Assembly: GCF_018873765.1 (NCBI RefSeq)
Contig: NC_057918.1
Span: 13,028,862 to 13,092,861 of the forward strand
Length of the DNA: 64,000 bases
Direction: 5' to 3'
Source: Telopea speciosissima
Taxonomy: Eukaryota; Streptophyta; Magnoliopsida; Proteales; Proteaceae
Shown here: positions 23,005 through 36,000 of the stretch, piece after piece
Numbering within the stretch: the stretch's first letter is position 1
Layout: each line of letters opens with the position of its first letter
Position numbers and translations under genes: made by a program
Notes under the pieces: generated by a model
The model's input: the letters and a program-made list of their open reading frames with translations, nothing else
What the model was told of the DNA's origin: nothing
Databases searched by the model: none

Positions 23005-23170
23005 AAGATCTTTTTAGGTTCATTTCCAACCCTGTGGCATGTGCATTGTAGGGGCATGGGACTTTGCCTCACTGTGTCTAGCGCTATACATGCAGCCCGA
23101 GCAAGGTGGTGGACATGATTTTTTTAGATTCATTTCCAACCTAGTGGCCTGTCCCTTGTAGGGGCATAGG
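22957..23170 (+). repeat. Tandem duplication of ~104 bp
   Basis: Units 22957-23060 and 23067-23170 align almost end to end (ctcactgtgtc, atgcag-ccgagca-ggtg, tttccaacc, tgtaggggcat). The first overlaps the right arm of the hairpin MITE, so the duplication copied part of the MITE and its flank. Confidence 0.75.
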
Positions 23171-23669
23171 AAAAACAACATTTTGGGAAAAAGTAGGCAG
23201 CCTTTGCTAAAATGCAAAGTCCAACTTCCTTGGATGCTCAGGGCCCTCATGCTGGTATAGTATCCACGCAACCTGTCAGAGATCATTCTCTCAAATAGGA
23301 TAACATATCAGACCTACCCTTTTGCCGCCTTTGGTCAATTCAGTTGGAATTTACTTTGACCGGACCAAGCGGGTCGGCAAGATCTTATCCAGGGACCCGA
23401 CCCCTGGAAAATTCTGACCAAATCTCCAATTAGCAGCAGAGCCCAAATGCGGTTTCTAGTCGTGGACTCGTGGGCATCCATCGAAGCAAGAAGAATTACA
23501 TAAAATCCATCCGTACATACGATATGATCTAACGGTAGTAAGTGATACGGACGCAACAGTTTTGTATGAAGGGTTTAATGAAACCCTAGGCTTCCGTAAT
23601 CCAAAATTTTGTTCAGAGGAGAGAGAGAGAGAGGGGAGAGACAAACAAGTAAGTCTCGTACATATCTAT

Positions 23670-23677
23670 TATATAAA
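23670..23677 (+). promoter_or_regulatory. Probable TATA box of eIF5A
   Basis: TATATAAA lies 86 bp upstream of the eIF5A start codon, followed by a pyrimidine-rich TCTCTTCTTC stretch that would suit a transcription start and short 5' UTR. Upstream at 23616-23640 is a GA-rich tract. Confidence 0.5.
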
Positions 23678-23762
23678 GCTTATTTGGCAACTTTACCTCT
23701 CTTCTTCGCCTGCAACCTGCTTCTTTCTCTTTTTGCTAAATTCTAACCTTAAGAGCTCAGTC

Positions 23763-26700
23763 ATGTCGGACGAAGAGCATCACTTCGAGTCAAAGGCTGA
23801 TGCAGGAGCATCCAAGACCTACCCTCAGCAGGCTGGAACGATCCGTAAGAACGGATACATTGTGATCAAAGCAAGGCCTTGCAAGGTTGTTTATCGATCT
23901 CTCTCCTTTTTTTTTTTTTAACTTCTAATTATTATAGATCTGACGGTTCTTGGTTTTCGATTCGGATTCATGAGCATATTCTGGTGTTATTTCTATCTCT
24001 GTTCATAAAATTATGATTTGTTTTGCTCCTTTAGGGTTTCATGTTTGTGAACTTCACTATCAAGGTCTTCGCGTTGACTGTAGATTGTATTTATTTTCTA
24101 TTTTTATTTGCAGGCTTTTATATTTTGGTTCTTCATTATCGATGTCTATTAGCTAATATTTCGTACGTGATGATTCTGGTTCATTTGCCTAGGGTTTCTT
24201 TGCTTCGTTTGAGTTTCGTAGCTCTGCTACATCGATCTGTTGATCTATGTTAATATTTGCGACTGGAACTAATGAAGTTCGTTTAAGATTTTTATTTAGA
24301 GCTGTTTGTTGCGTTCTTAATTCAAAATCATTGTTCGTTTAGATCGTATCGTTTTCTACTCTTGACCATTATTTGCTCGTTTCTCATGGAGTTTAGTTTT
24401 CGTTTCATGAGATCCCAGGACTTTTCGGTTTAGCCTTTTCCAGTGGTTCATCCGGCATATCTGTTGTGTAATGTTTGTTATAGGAAGATTTTTTACCCGT
24501 CATTTTTTACGTTGCTCTCTCGATGAGAATATGTTGTCCTTTTCTATTCCTTTGACGGTATGGTACAACGTCCTGTTCAAGTGGAGGATTTTTTTCAAGG
24601 TCTGTTAAAATGTGTAAGGCTTTACTACTTCGAGGGTAGTAATCTCCTAAGAAGAAGAAGAAGAAGAATTGAGAGAATGCTTATTTCATGATCTTATTAA
24701 TGGTCCCCTTTTCCCTTTTATAATCCCTCCGTTACAATTCGGTTATAACTAATTCCTGATACGATCAGATCTCGTGATCACACTCTGACATTCTAATTTC
24801 TTATGCTGTGTAGTCCTTTAGAGTTACAGCCCTTGTTTTCTGCCTGGTGCTCCGTCGTAAGGTAGTTGTGGTTTGCGTGATATCCCCCACGTCATCAGCC
24901 ACTGTGGCATCCCTTTGGGTCATAACAAAATGTGATGCATTATGTTGTACTATATCTACTCTGGCATGCAATTATTTAAAATTTTTTCAATTTGTGATGA
25001 TCCATTATTCCTAACTATCTTTTTAGTTACTCCTAAACTTTCTGTTTATTGTCTTTTTGCCCTTAAGACATTTTTATGTTTCGTTGCCTTCAAAGTTTGA
25101 CCCTTTTTTTCTCTCAATCTGTACCCATTAGTGTGTGATAGGAATTTATTGAGAATCTTTTCATGGAATTAAGGTTGGGAGATTTTTTTTTTTGTGATTA
25201 ATGTAATATTCCATGGGAGCTAATGTTATGGTGCCTACTCCAAAGATTCTGGCTCAGCTCCTCGTACCAGGAACAAGAAGCCCCTACTTGTACGTTTTCC
25301 AGTGGACACGTTTCCAACATAAAACCGAAGACTGATCTTTAAAGTTTGTGATTTTTATTTTTTTTAATAAAACAAATGGGTCCCACACTCTTCTTCTTCT
25401 ACCTTCTTCGTCATCTTCTTCGCATAAGAGTATGAAGAAACACCACTGCCCCAACCTTCTGCTTCCACCTAACACCTGCAACCCCCCTACCTCCGAATCC
25501 CAATCTCACCGGCCCAGCCTCTGTTCCACCTCCTAACCGAATCCAAGCTAAGAAACCAACCACCTCTCTCTAAAGTAGGAGATTTATCATGTTGGAAATT
25601 GACATGCTCAAAGAAACACTTGGCTGCTCAAATTAAAAAAAAAAACTTGGTACCTTGTAAGATCGGTCCAGTAGGTAACTGAGCCTGCTTCAAGAGGTTC
25701 TGGGAAAAATATTAGAAAAGCAATATGATGAACAAGTCTTTATAAAATAAAAAATTAAATTTAAAAAAGAAGGAACCAATGGTAACTCATTTCTGAAACA
25801 CAAGTTTTTTTTAGATGTATATGAAACTAGGGTTCCATTTAGTCAATTTCGGATTTTTGTTCCCATCTCGATCTGATCTTTGCACACTTGTTTTTACATT
25901 TTTTGAATTTCTTTATTGATTAGTTTGTTCAAGAGCTGGGTTTTTTTTTTTTCCGGCTTTCTTTTCTGAACAGGCGAAATCTCAGATTTCTAACAATGCC
26001 AGACAGAGTTCACCCGAGAAACTCAAACTTGACCACTGATGAAGGAACCCTGACCCAAACCTGAGACCACCATCTTTATTAGAAACCCCTGTGAGCAGCT
26101 ACTTGTCCAATGCTCGAGAAACCCAAACCACCAGCAGGAACTTACGTCGTTCAGCTACCTGAGTGGGGATTCGGGGGCGGGTGTGGGGTTAGGGGCCATA
26201 ACAGAGGGTGATCTGGTGAGGGTGGGATTTGGGGGTAGAGTTGCATGTGTTGGGTGGTAGAGGGGGGTTTGCAGATGTATTGGGAGGAAGTAGAGGGGTT
26301 GGGACGGTGTTGATTCTTCGTCCTTATGCGAAGAATAAGATGAAGAAGGTTGAAGAAAGAAGAATAAAGGCGTGGGTCCCATTTGTTTCATTAAAAAACA
26401 ATAAAAATCACAAACCTTAAAGGTCAATTTTCGGTTTTATGTAGGACACGTGTGCACTGGAAAACGTACTAGGAGGGACTCCTCGTACGAGGAGCTGAGC
26501 TGGACTCCATTCCAAACACTTAGCACATGTCTTGTCTATCTGGAGGTTCTAATGACTTTACTGTTCCTCCTTTCCCCTCCCCCCCAAAGGAAAGAGTTGA
26601 TCAAAAGGAGGTGGATATAATTGGAAGGATTGCTTAATAGCTTTGTTGCTAGGTGCTGAAGCTGTATTTTCTTTTTTGCAGGTCGTTGAGGTTTCAACTT

Positions 26701-27988
26701 CCAAGACTGGCAAGCATGGTCATGCTAAGTGTCACTTCGTTGGAATTGATATCTTCAATGGTAAAAAGCTTGAAGATATTGTTCCCTCTTCTCATAACTG
26801 TGATGTAAGGAATAAAGTTTTTTATAGCAATTTATTTTAATAAGTAAATATTCTTCCATCTTGCTGGCTTTACATTTATTTCTGAACATTATCTCATGAA
26901 TTTTACCGTATGTAGGTTCCCCATGTTAACCGTACCGACTACCAGCTAATTGACATTTCTGAGGATGGATTTGTATGTTTTCGTGTAACGTTAAGATTTA
27001 CCATTCTATGAATCCTATTCCTATTCTGATGCCATCTTATATGTCACAGGTGAGTCTGTTGACTGAAAATGGTAACACAAAGGATGACCTGAGGCTCCCA
27101 ACTGATGACAGTTTGCTCACTCAGGTGATTTGATGTTATTATCTGTGCTCTTGTGTTTATCTTTTACTGCCTCAATTAATGAAATTGTGTTATTTTTTTT
27201 TATGTTCTCTCGTTTCCTGTGGTTTTTTTTTTTTGGGGGGGGGGGGGGGTGGGGGGCTGTTGGTGTTGATGCATTTTACAACTTCAAAAGTGACTATCAT
27301 GGGTTACTGGTTTTATGTTTTAAGTTTGTGCTTGGACTTGGATAATCTGTGCGAATGTGCATGAGTCTGTCCATGATCGTGTTTAGACAAATTGTAGTTA
27401 TTTACGATAAACTATCCTGTGATTGGTTTGTCTTAGAGAAATTGTATTTGCTTGTGATAAGCTAGCTGCCTTCTATAACAATTTCATACTAGCTGTGTAC
27501 CAGTAGGGTTGATACACACGTGAGTTAACTTACAATTGTTACAAGAATACAATCCTTTATATAAATTGTGATTGTCTGAAAGGAAAAGGAAAAAAAAACA
27601 GTAGGGCCTTAATATACTAGACATTTGTTTTTGTGTTTTACCTCAGCAACAGTCTTGATGCTCCTAAAAATTTCAATTAGTGGCTTTTCTTGGAGGGTTT
27701 TTAGGTTTCAATTACTGCCTGGTATTTGTATCACAGTTGTTTGGTTTTCTTTCTCAACTGTTTGTTGAAGTGACTGGAAGTTATATTTTTACTCTTTTCC
27801 ATAGAATTACTATTTTTCATTTGATTTTTTATCTTGAAATGATTGGTCCTTGATTCTCATGGTTCTGTCCTTTATTTACCACACAGATCAAAGATGGGTT
27901 TGCAGAAGGGAAAGACCTGGTTGTGACTGTCATGACTGCCATGGGGGAAGAGCAGATCTGTGCTCTCAAGGACATTGGCCCAAAGTAG
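23763..27988 (+). CDS. eIF5A: Translation initiation factor 5A (eIF5A), 5 exons
   Basis: Hypusine-containing factor that binds the ribosomal E site and helps peptide-bond formation at difficult sequences and termination. Exons 23763-23885, 26682-26804, 26916-26972, 27050-27124 and 27887-27988 give 159 aa, the usual plant length, with phase 0 at all junctions. The N-terminal SH3-like domain carries the hypusination loop [11 protein letters not shown]; the modified Lys is residue 52 counting Met. The C-terminal OB fold runs from about residue 85 to the end, ...[11 protein letters not shown]. The sequence is intact and close to other plant eIF5As, so the gene looks functional. Intron 1 (2.8 kb) contains a solo LTR and a large foldback element. 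Intron 4 carries a T-tract joined to a long G-tract near 27229-27256. Confidence 0.97.
24613..24927. mobile_element. Solo LTR (315 bp) in eIF5A intron 1
   Basis: Bounded by TGTAAGG and CATAACA, with a perfect 5-bp duplication AAATG at 24608-24612 and 24928-24932. There is no internal domain or second LTR, as expected after LTR-LTR recombination. It contains a run of GAA repeats (24652-24668). No related LTR was seen elsewhere in the window. The strand cannot be decided. Confidence 0.75.
25250..26503. mobile_element. Long foldback element in eIF5A intron 1
   Basis: Arms of roughly 300-350 bp (25250-25560 and 26150-26503) are inverted copies: left GGCTCAGCTCCTCGTAC... and ACAAATGGGTCCCACAC pair with right ...GTACGAGGAGCTGAGC and GTGGGTCCCATTTGTTTC. 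The centre of about 590 bp has no recognisable protein. The long inverted ends suggest a non-autonomous Mutator-like or other foldback transposon. I could not establish a target duplication. If transcribed with the intron it would form a long hairpin. Confidence 0.75.
27222..27256 (+). repeat. T-tract joined to G-tract
   Basis: A run of T followed by a run of 15 G, one T and six more G, in eIF5A intron 4. Homopolymer length may be inexact in the assembly. Confidence 0.8.
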
Positions 27989-30060
27989 CTTTCTTCATTT
28001 GTTCAGACTGTTACATATTTTAGCTGAAGATTTTTTTAAGGGTTCTTTCGGCGTGCCATTTCAGATTGAGTAGATTATAGTAGTTTTTGGGACAGTTTTA
28101 TTTGGGTTTAAAGCCCAGGATTTCTTTTCAAGCAATCATTGGTTTTCTGTGGGGGATCCATTTAATTGTCGTTACTTCCATTCTACTTGCTTTCTATTCA
28201 ATATTTTTACTGCTTTATGCTAGAAAACTTGCGCTACGACCCAGCTTTTGGTTTTTTTTTGTTTTTGGTGGTGTTAGGGTTGCTAATGTTTTTGACCGTG
28301 CTATGCATGTGAAGTTTTCTCTGTGAGGGGTTTTGCTATTATGGTTACTTTTGTATGCTTGTAAAGTGGTGGTTCCTTACACCCTCTTCTGTCATTAAAT
28401 TATTATTTCTTACCTTTCTCCAAAAGAAAACTCGTTTTGGTAATTGTACCGGTAGTCCGGAATAACCAAGGACGCTCAATGTGAGGTGGCTGGTTTGGCA
28501 GTAGAGTTTTTGGAGTGTGTATCACCACCCAGCTTCACTTCACCCAATAAATCTATTTTAGTATTATGTTATCCCTAAATAATGAAAATGCTTTATACCA
28601 TTTTAACTGGTGGAGGAGTCTCGTTCAACCATGAGCCAGGCCTAAGAGAATCTCTTCACCATAGGTGAATGAATACTCGGTCCTTTATGCTTCTCCCGCC
28701 ATTTTTTGTTTTTGGTTAGGGGGGTGGAGAGGAAAGGAGGGATTATACAGATTGTTCCTCCTTGTGGGCTCATTTTGAAGGCCGTGTTTATCATTTTGGT
28801 AATAAGTACTGACATTGTCTTGTAGACTCGGAGACAATGTGGTCGTATTTTTTGGGGTTGTCAGTTTTTTATTTTGCACGTATTTGAGGAATCAGATTTG
28901 ATTGATACAAATCGGAATTGACAAGGTCGTTGGATAATGGGTTCTCTTCCTGGGAGATTAGCTTTTGTTGTTTGCAACAGAATGGAGGCGAGTAGCAGAG
29001 GATAGGTAGAGAGCCAGACAAGGCTAGGGTGGAAAAAAATGAGATCAGAATCACAGGTTCCAATCCCTTAATCAGTGACTACGATTGAGGGATGAACCAT
29101 CTCAAGTGTTGATTCTCCCTATAGAGAAATTTACGTTCGACTCAGCAGTAAAAGTAGTCCGGCAACATTACACTAACAGTCTGTCTTAGAACAATGCTGT
29201 GAATAGACCGTTTCCCTAATAAGTACTAGCGCTGGTCATTTGAAATATCTTCAAGATACTAGCATATTTACCAGCAACGGGTTCTGCGGTTGGAATTGGA
29301 AGTTGTCAAGAAATTGCTATGCATGGTTAGTGCTTCAACTACAGTTGAACATTTAGAATGAATCAAACCAATGTTCAAATTGAAATTGAGATACTGAATC
29401 AAATGGATTTATAATAAATTCCTTCAAAATTAACTATTTGCCCCTATTAGAGGTGTTAAGAAATGTCTGCAAAACTCTAGGTAGTTATAGTTGTTCGAAG
29501 TGTTGAACACCCCCACCCGGCATCCACCCCCAGTGTGTGAACCAGTTACAGTTGAGACCATGATCTGGAGGAAGCTAGCGAGCAGCAAGACGGATGGCTG
29601 TAATGCTGTGGATTCTGCATCCATGAGGGTCCCACAAACTGTGGCTCCATCACTTTCCCAACTCGTGTGCAAACCCATTTTAAACCTACTGTTTCTTCCA
29701 CAGTCTAGACGTAAACTTGTTTCCTTGGCAAGTCGCACCATTTGGCCAGTCCAAACCTTCTGATATGATCTGGTGGTCTACAACATATATGATTTTGTTT
29801 AAAGGGAACATAAACAAGGCAAGGAAATTTATTTGAGTGGTTTTGTTGTATTGAACAATGAGTTCTGCAATCATATTGGTGTTCGAGTCACCCTCTTCTT
29901 AGCATTGAGATAATGTAGTGCACATATCAGGTTGGTCGGCTTGGTCCCAGTGGGATATAACACTGTAATCTTCATGGGTCTTCCAAAGTGACTTCCAACA
30001 TGAAGAGGTAGATAGGAACAAAAAAATGGATGAATGCAGCAGCACCCTTCGTTTACAACT
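27989..30060. other. Spacer between convergent eIF5A and BUB3.3-like genes
   Basis: It holds the eIF5A 3' UTR (to perhaps 28400) and the BUB3.3 3' UTR (from 30060 down to perhaps 29800). A 103-codon minus frame at 29430-29741 and others match nothing I recognise. The palindromic word TTCACCATAGGTGAA (28656-28670) also occurs at 40154-40168. Confidence 0.5.
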
Positions 30061-33000
30061 TTATCGTGACAAAGCAATTCCTTGTTTAGATCTTTCAGCA
30101 GAAACTGTCATCACATCATTTTCATCCATTCTGTTTATGAAAATTTGAGGAGGCGTTTCTCTGCAACGAGGAAGATGTACGTGTAAGAATAAAGCCATAC
30201 AAGGTCCCTGCCAGCTTTTATCTCCTTTTCATTTCATTCTATTCTTTCTTTTCTTTTATTTTTCTTTTTGGGGGGGGCTGGGGGTGGGGGTTGGGTTGGG
30301 GGTTTAAAGGTCCTTATAAACAGAAAGTAACTGATGATTGCACATATCTTTAGGCCAAAAGGTCAAGAAATAAGCACAAGAAAAACAAACATTCGACTGC
30401 TGTGTACTTGTGAAGAAATGAAAATGAGCAAAGTAGTAAAGTGCTAATATGACTAAAAGCAGGAATCATGGAGATGATAAAGATGGTTTGTATCCAGAAT
30501 ACTTTAAAAGAAGTGAAAAATATAATTTCTAAATGTAAATTTTTTATAACATCTTGAAATAAACAAATAGATGCTGAAAATTACATAATCAAATGTGAGT
30601 GAATATAAAGATATCCCTACCATGACTAACCTAATATATATCATATATGAATGAACATAGAGATATCTAGACTAACCGAATATGATATAGATCGGATCTG
30701 GATGAAGTCCAGTCTGTTGACACCCCTATGTGCTTAAAAGTAATGCCATAAGATTCTTCCTGTTTGAATTTAATGTTCAAGTGAATAATGCAATGACTGG
30801 TCAATACAGGCTTGCAAATTTATGTGGAATAACCAATATGGTACAAACTTCCTCTTGATGACATAAATAGCAATTGATTAAATATACACCGATGTTTAAT
30901 TGAGAATAGTTATTCATTTGTGAAGCCAATTGTTTTGAATTTACCATTATTTATTTTGTGTAGCAAGAGAGAAACCAATAACCAGTCCTTAGTCCTAACC
31001 AAGACCACGATAGGATTGTTTATTGCTATTGTGGTTCACCCCTTTACTAGTAATAACAGCTAACGCACTCTTAATGGGAAACATACTAAGAGTAGATGTC
31101 TACCACACGAAAGGAAACTAATAAAAGACAATAAATAGCATATACCACTATTGGGTTACAAAAAAAGTACCACGATAGGGGCACTCCACTATGGTGGTCA
31201 ATGACAAACAAACATAGTACCGCAGCTGTTTGACAATAATACCCCTGCAGTACATATCTTAACATTTTGTATTGACAAGAATCTCTTGTTGGGATCTATA
31301 AATCAATTAAAACCTTAGATATATACTAGACCGCGGTGATTTGATAAAGCCCCCAAGCTATGCCTCAATCAAGCACTTGCCATATATTTTCATTGTTGTT
31401 CTTGATAACACCAAAAAAAAAACCTCTTTGACAACATAACATGAAAAAAAAGGGGGAAAAAAATACAAAAACCATACCTTCCCTTTCCATCTATCCAAGG
31501 GATGGAAGAACAGAGGCCTTTGGTGTTCCCTTCTGTCAAGAATTGGGGCCTCACAATCATTAGCCAATCTTCAAAGCAGGATAGAATAGCTTGGTAGCTT
31601 GCAAGGCTCATAATCTTGAGATCACTGGTTAAATTTCTGTCCACCCGCAATTTTTTTTTTGAAAAAGAAAATGCCAAATTCCACTTGGAAAGGGAGGAAA
31701 CAAAGGGGAAGACAGAAACACTAAGTATCAAGTCCTATTAATCTACAGCATCAGATATTCTTGAATTCTGCTCTTTTATCTTCCTTTCTCTGATCTTCAT
31801 TTATATTTAATCCTCAAAAGAGTGACTTCTACTAGTCTTCACCCTTTCACAGTTCAGAAAGGGTGTAAGGAAACAATTTGCAATGCCCTAAGTGAGCACA
31901 AATGGTTCAAGCCTAAATGTTGAAATAAATCATACCAGACCTATGGGGGGTTATTCCTCATTTTTGTACATGCTGTTTTATTTTCCAATTATTTCTTCAA
32001 TAAGAGAAAGAAAGAGAATATTAATAGTAAGAATTCTATTATCCCATTCGGAAGGATCTCGTCTCATTTATCCATGAATGTTTGCATGACCACTTAATAA
32101 ACAGAAATATAGAAATTTATATCATAGCAATCACCCCACCAAATTAGCTTCAAACTTAAAAGGAAATAGGAATAATGAAAGAAATAACTAACATTTCATT
32201 CGCCTCTTGATATGTATAGCTCGAAGCAACAGCCAGAATTTCTCCCCCACAGTTATACGTTAAGGATGCCACACTGCTGGAGTACTTTGGAAACTAAAGA
32301 TAAACGGAAAGGTTTAGAATGCTCGTTGAAATATGACAAAATCTTTAAGTAATAAGATATGGGCAAGAAGCTGGTGCATCTTGTGGACATGTTATAACCT
32401 AGCATAAAGATGAAAGAAATTTAGGGGATATTCTAAAGAACAAATACCACCCAATTGGATGGTTTAGGGCTTTGTTTTAACTAGAAATTTGGGGTTCAAA
32501 CTCGACCTAATTTTTTCTTCATGCATAGGCATATGCAAGTATGGCTCAGTTTGATTTAATCTGATGGGAGTTGTTTTCGGATCTGAAAATTTTAAATTTG
32601 TTGTATCTCAGAACAAACTTGGATGTATGTATGAAATGTTGATCCATTTCCACTCCAATGCAGCGTTAAGGAACAAAAATTTGCTGCATCATTAGTGAGA
32701 ACCAAAACTTACTGTAGCCTCTGCCAGTTGCTACTAGTCCTAGCACATCAAGTTGATTATGAGATTACAAAGACAGGAGAAGGAAATACCTCAAATAGTC
32801 TCTTCCTACTTTTGCCATCCCACATGATAGCATAGCCATCATTATCACCAGTAACAAAGGCTCCATAGCGGCTGAATCAGGGATACAATATCAATGTAAC
32901 TTTAGCCAATCAATCTATCACAATATGCTAAAAGTAAAGGACATGAAAACCCAGGAGAAAAAAAACCATACTTTGGATGAAATGCGATGTCATTCACCGT

Positions 33001-36000
33001 AACAAGATGATGCCTTCCATCCTTTGACTTTGGATGACAACGGAAAACACATCTGTATTGAAAAATACCCACATATGAGATATGATAACAATGGCATAAA
33101 GCATGTTGCAACCAGCAAGTCTTCAAACCCTACATGTTGAGAGTTCATCATGGCCATTCGTATATGCAAAGTTCAATATAGTTTACGTGACTTCACACAT
33201 TGCCAAATAAAAACCAAAGGGTGCTATCTGTTACATTATCAAAACCCTAGAACCAACTAGATAAGAGAAGAAGAGATAGCTCACAGTTAGAGTGATTAGA
33301 TCTCTAACCGTGGCCTATAACTTTATTTATAAGAAATAAAATATAACAAATTGCAAAGACACCCATCCATCTATATATTTGATACTTACATATAAACCCA
33401 AAATATGAGAAACTAATGTCACAAATACCCCAGTGTACAGTATAAATAGCAGACTTACATTTAACTCTTAACTCCCCTCAAGCTGGAGCATATATGTCAT
33501 CCATGCCCAGCTTGGAATGGTCACTAGAAAATGCACCATGAAACAAGGGCTTGGTAAACAAGTCACCAAAGACCAGCAAAGCTGATAAAGGGAATCAAGA
33601 TTAAGTTCCTCATCACAAAATCTCACTTAAAGTGGCAGTCAACCTCAATATGCTTAGTTTGTTCATAAAAGACCAGATTACTAGCACTGTAGATAGCAAC
33701 TTGGTTATCATAATACATATCCATAGGTCTAACAACTAAACCCAACCTTTCAAACAAAATCAACCATCAATTCTATAGCAATATGAGCCAAGGTCATATA
33801 CCCAACCTCAGCACTAGATTGAGCTATAATAGTCCCTTTCTTACTCCTCCATGTAACAAGATTTCCACCAACAAAGGTACAATAGCCAGCAGATCATTGA
33901 TCACCAACGACACCAGCCCAGTCTGCCTCAGAGTAACCAATGATATTAGTACGACCATGATGACGATAAATAAGTCCTTTCCTAAAGCACCCTTAAAATA
34001 TTTTCAGATACGACATGTTGCCTCGCAATGAGCGTGCTTATTCTTTTCTATAAACTGACTATTCACACCAACGACAAAAGATATGTTAGGCCTGGTAACA
34101 ATAAGATAAATGAGTTTTCCATCTAACTGTTTGTACTGGTGTTTGTCTACAAACTCCTTGTCATCAGAAGCTCCAAGTTTTACATACGGATCTATAAGAA
34201 TATCTACAGGTTTACAGTCTAACATCCCAGTCTCAATCAGAAGATCAAGAACATACTTCCTCTAAACAAACAAAGACCTTTCCTACTACAAATCACCCCA
34301 ATACCCAGAAATTACCTGAGAACTGCCAATTCTTTTATCTAGAAGTGCTACTGTGAATAAGAATATAAGATTTGGCCCATTCAATCCAAAAGACAATCAT
34401 TACCCGAAACAATAATGTCATCAACATACACAACCAGCACAACCACCTTAGAGGTTTGATGACAAACAAACACCAAATGATCAGAATAACATTGGGAGTC
34501 TGGGAGAAGCCATAGCCAATGACAACTTTAAATTATTATTGTTTGTATACCATAGGTGTAATAATAGTAGTGTCTTTCCTCCTTTCTTTATTTTCTGATT
34601 ATTTATGGTTTTATGTTATGTTGTTAATGAAGGGTAGGTATGTAATTTCTATTCTCTAATGTTTATTATTTAATACAACTTGTGTTTTCAATAGGGTACA
34701 CAAACCTATCATCAGTTTCCTTTTCTTCCATCTCTCTCTCCCTCTCACAACTTGCTTTTCTTGCTTTCTCTTCTTTCTTCTTCTTCTTTTCTTGTATACT
34801 GCTAGTTGTTTGCTTGATATTGTTACATGGTATCAGAGCTTGGGTCTTCCAAGGAAATTTTCTGTGGGTGCAGCAACTTGCTGTTTGTAATATTGCTATG
34901 AAGATTGTGGCTAAGATCTGATTACTAGACATCTGAAGATAGAAGATTAATCCGTTCTATGGTCATAGAACCCTGTTTTTTGCAAGAATTCTTAACTTTT
35001 AATTTTTGTGACTAGTTGATATTGGGTGATCAGTACACCAGATCATGCTGTAATTTTTGCAAGAATTCTTAACTTTTAATTTTTGTGACTAGTTGATATT
35101 GGGTTACTGCCTACCTTTGACTGGGGTTTCAGGATGATCAGATGGTTACTTCATCTGATCTTGGTTTTCTCTTGGTTTAAGGGTTCTTTTTCCCTGCGAA
35201 AGCAAGATTTTCTGGTTCTCTGTTGCGACCAAGGTGCCCAAGTGTTATTTTTTATTTTTTTTCCTTTTCTAAAACTTTTTAGTATGCCACAATATATACC
35301 ATATATCATCAAAAATCAACATTAAACCACATCAAGTCATCAAAAATCAACATTACGTCACATCAAGTCATCATAAATCAATATTAAGCCATATCAAGTC
35401 AAAAAAAATTAACATAGAACTAAAAGAAAGTAGAACTAAAGAAGCAAGCTATTGGAAGTTTGAAATAATCAAAACATACATTTGGTTTATACTGTTCTTG
35501 GAATTGGTCATTGTCCTAGTATACCTAGTCTCGCATTTGATTTATATACTGTTCTTAGAAAATATGATCTAATCTATAAGAAATTAAACTACTCTTGATT
35601 TATTCTTGTTCTCAAAGAAGTTTGACTGGTCAAATGATTTTATTTTTACATGAGAATTTTTGTATTAGGTAGAGCCGTAGAGGCGTAGAGCAAAAAACCG
35701 GCTTTCCAACAAATCCAAGATTGCTTAAATCTTATTTATATTAAAGGAGTTATGTTCCGCTCAAACCTTATTTGGTGTGTGCAAATGCTGTCAAAATCTC
35801 TCTGAATAAAATATTTTTTTAGAAATAAGAACAACTGAATATTTTACCGCTCTTTTGGTTTTAGTAATATTTTACCATATTAAGATTTATGGAGTTTTGA
35901 GATTTTAGAAAAACCCTAGCTTTAGAAAGTTGAAAATTTCACATACTGCAAAAAATCCAGTTTTTGTTCTTGAACTGAGGGTTGATTCTTTATTCTTCTA

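Noticed and set aside
29430-29741. 103-codon minus frame between eIF5A and BUB3.3
   Set aside because: No recognisable domain or codon pattern, and an open plus frame covers the same bases. It is probably UTR or spacer.
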